Positions 5,831-5,832 of a DNA stretch of 5,832 nucleotides are shown in pieces; position 1 is the first letter of the stretch, and every line of letters begins with the position of its first letter. Origin of the DNA: Candidatus Fibrimonadales bacterium (GTDB lineage: Bacteria; Fibrobacterota; Fibrobacteria; Fibrobacterales; Fibrobacteraceae); assembly GCA_009777135.1 (NCBI GenBank), contig WRMM01000142.1, forward strand, positions 1 through 5,832, in the 5' to 3' direction. A program made the translations under genes and the position numbers. The notes under the pieces were generated by a model. That model did not search any database and was not told the origin of the DNA. It was given only the letters and a program-made list of their open reading frames with translations.

Positions 5831-5832
5831 AT

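Overview
The window looks like a piece of a low-to-mid GC bacterial chromosome, probably Fibrobacterota (Bacteroidota is the main alternative). The best clue is the large surface protein. It combines a signal peptide, GLUG repeats, YDG/MBG-type beta domains, a long poly-serine linker and a C-terminal segment resembling a type IX secretion (T9SS) sorting domain; poly-Ser linkers of this kind are typical of Fibrobacter secreted proteins. No sequence search was possible, so the phylum is an inference.

Left half (3-3626, + strand): three tightly packed genes. They are the 3' end of a DUF6261-like gene, a small cysteine-containing TPR-like protein whose start overlaps it by 11 nt, and the 907-codon GLUG/YDG surface protein, which overlaps the TPR-like gene by an ATGA. 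A strong rho-independent terminator closes the run. The overlaps suggest one translationally coupled transcript.

Middle (3638-4568, - strand): a broken toxin-like gene. A RhuM-type DNA-binding N-terminal domain (4009-4317) and a Fic/Doc domain with an intact HSFTDGNKR motif (3638-4012) are normally the two ends of one RhuM/Fic protein. Here the central part is missing and the two halves lie in different frames, joined at about 4057-4060. Upstream, 4318-4568 has no clear gene but holds a cluster of small perfect hairpins that could be a repeat element.

Right part (4569-5832, - strand): a housekeeping cluster. In transcription order it holds the 3' end of an unidentified gene, an RsuA-type 16S rRNA pseudouridine synthase lacking the usual S4 domain, and thymidylate kinase (tmk). 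Both junctions overlap (11 and 8 nt), and the two downstream genes use TTG and GTG starts, which fits translational coupling.

The two gene sets converge on the terminator near 3600, whose stem is flanked by A and T runs and may work in both directions. I see no tRNA, rRNA, CRISPR array or intact insertion sequence. No clearly new multi-gene system is evident. The points most worth a second look are the decayed RhuM-Fic gene, the mosaic and repeat-rich surface protein with its overlapping partner genes, and the hairpin cluster.
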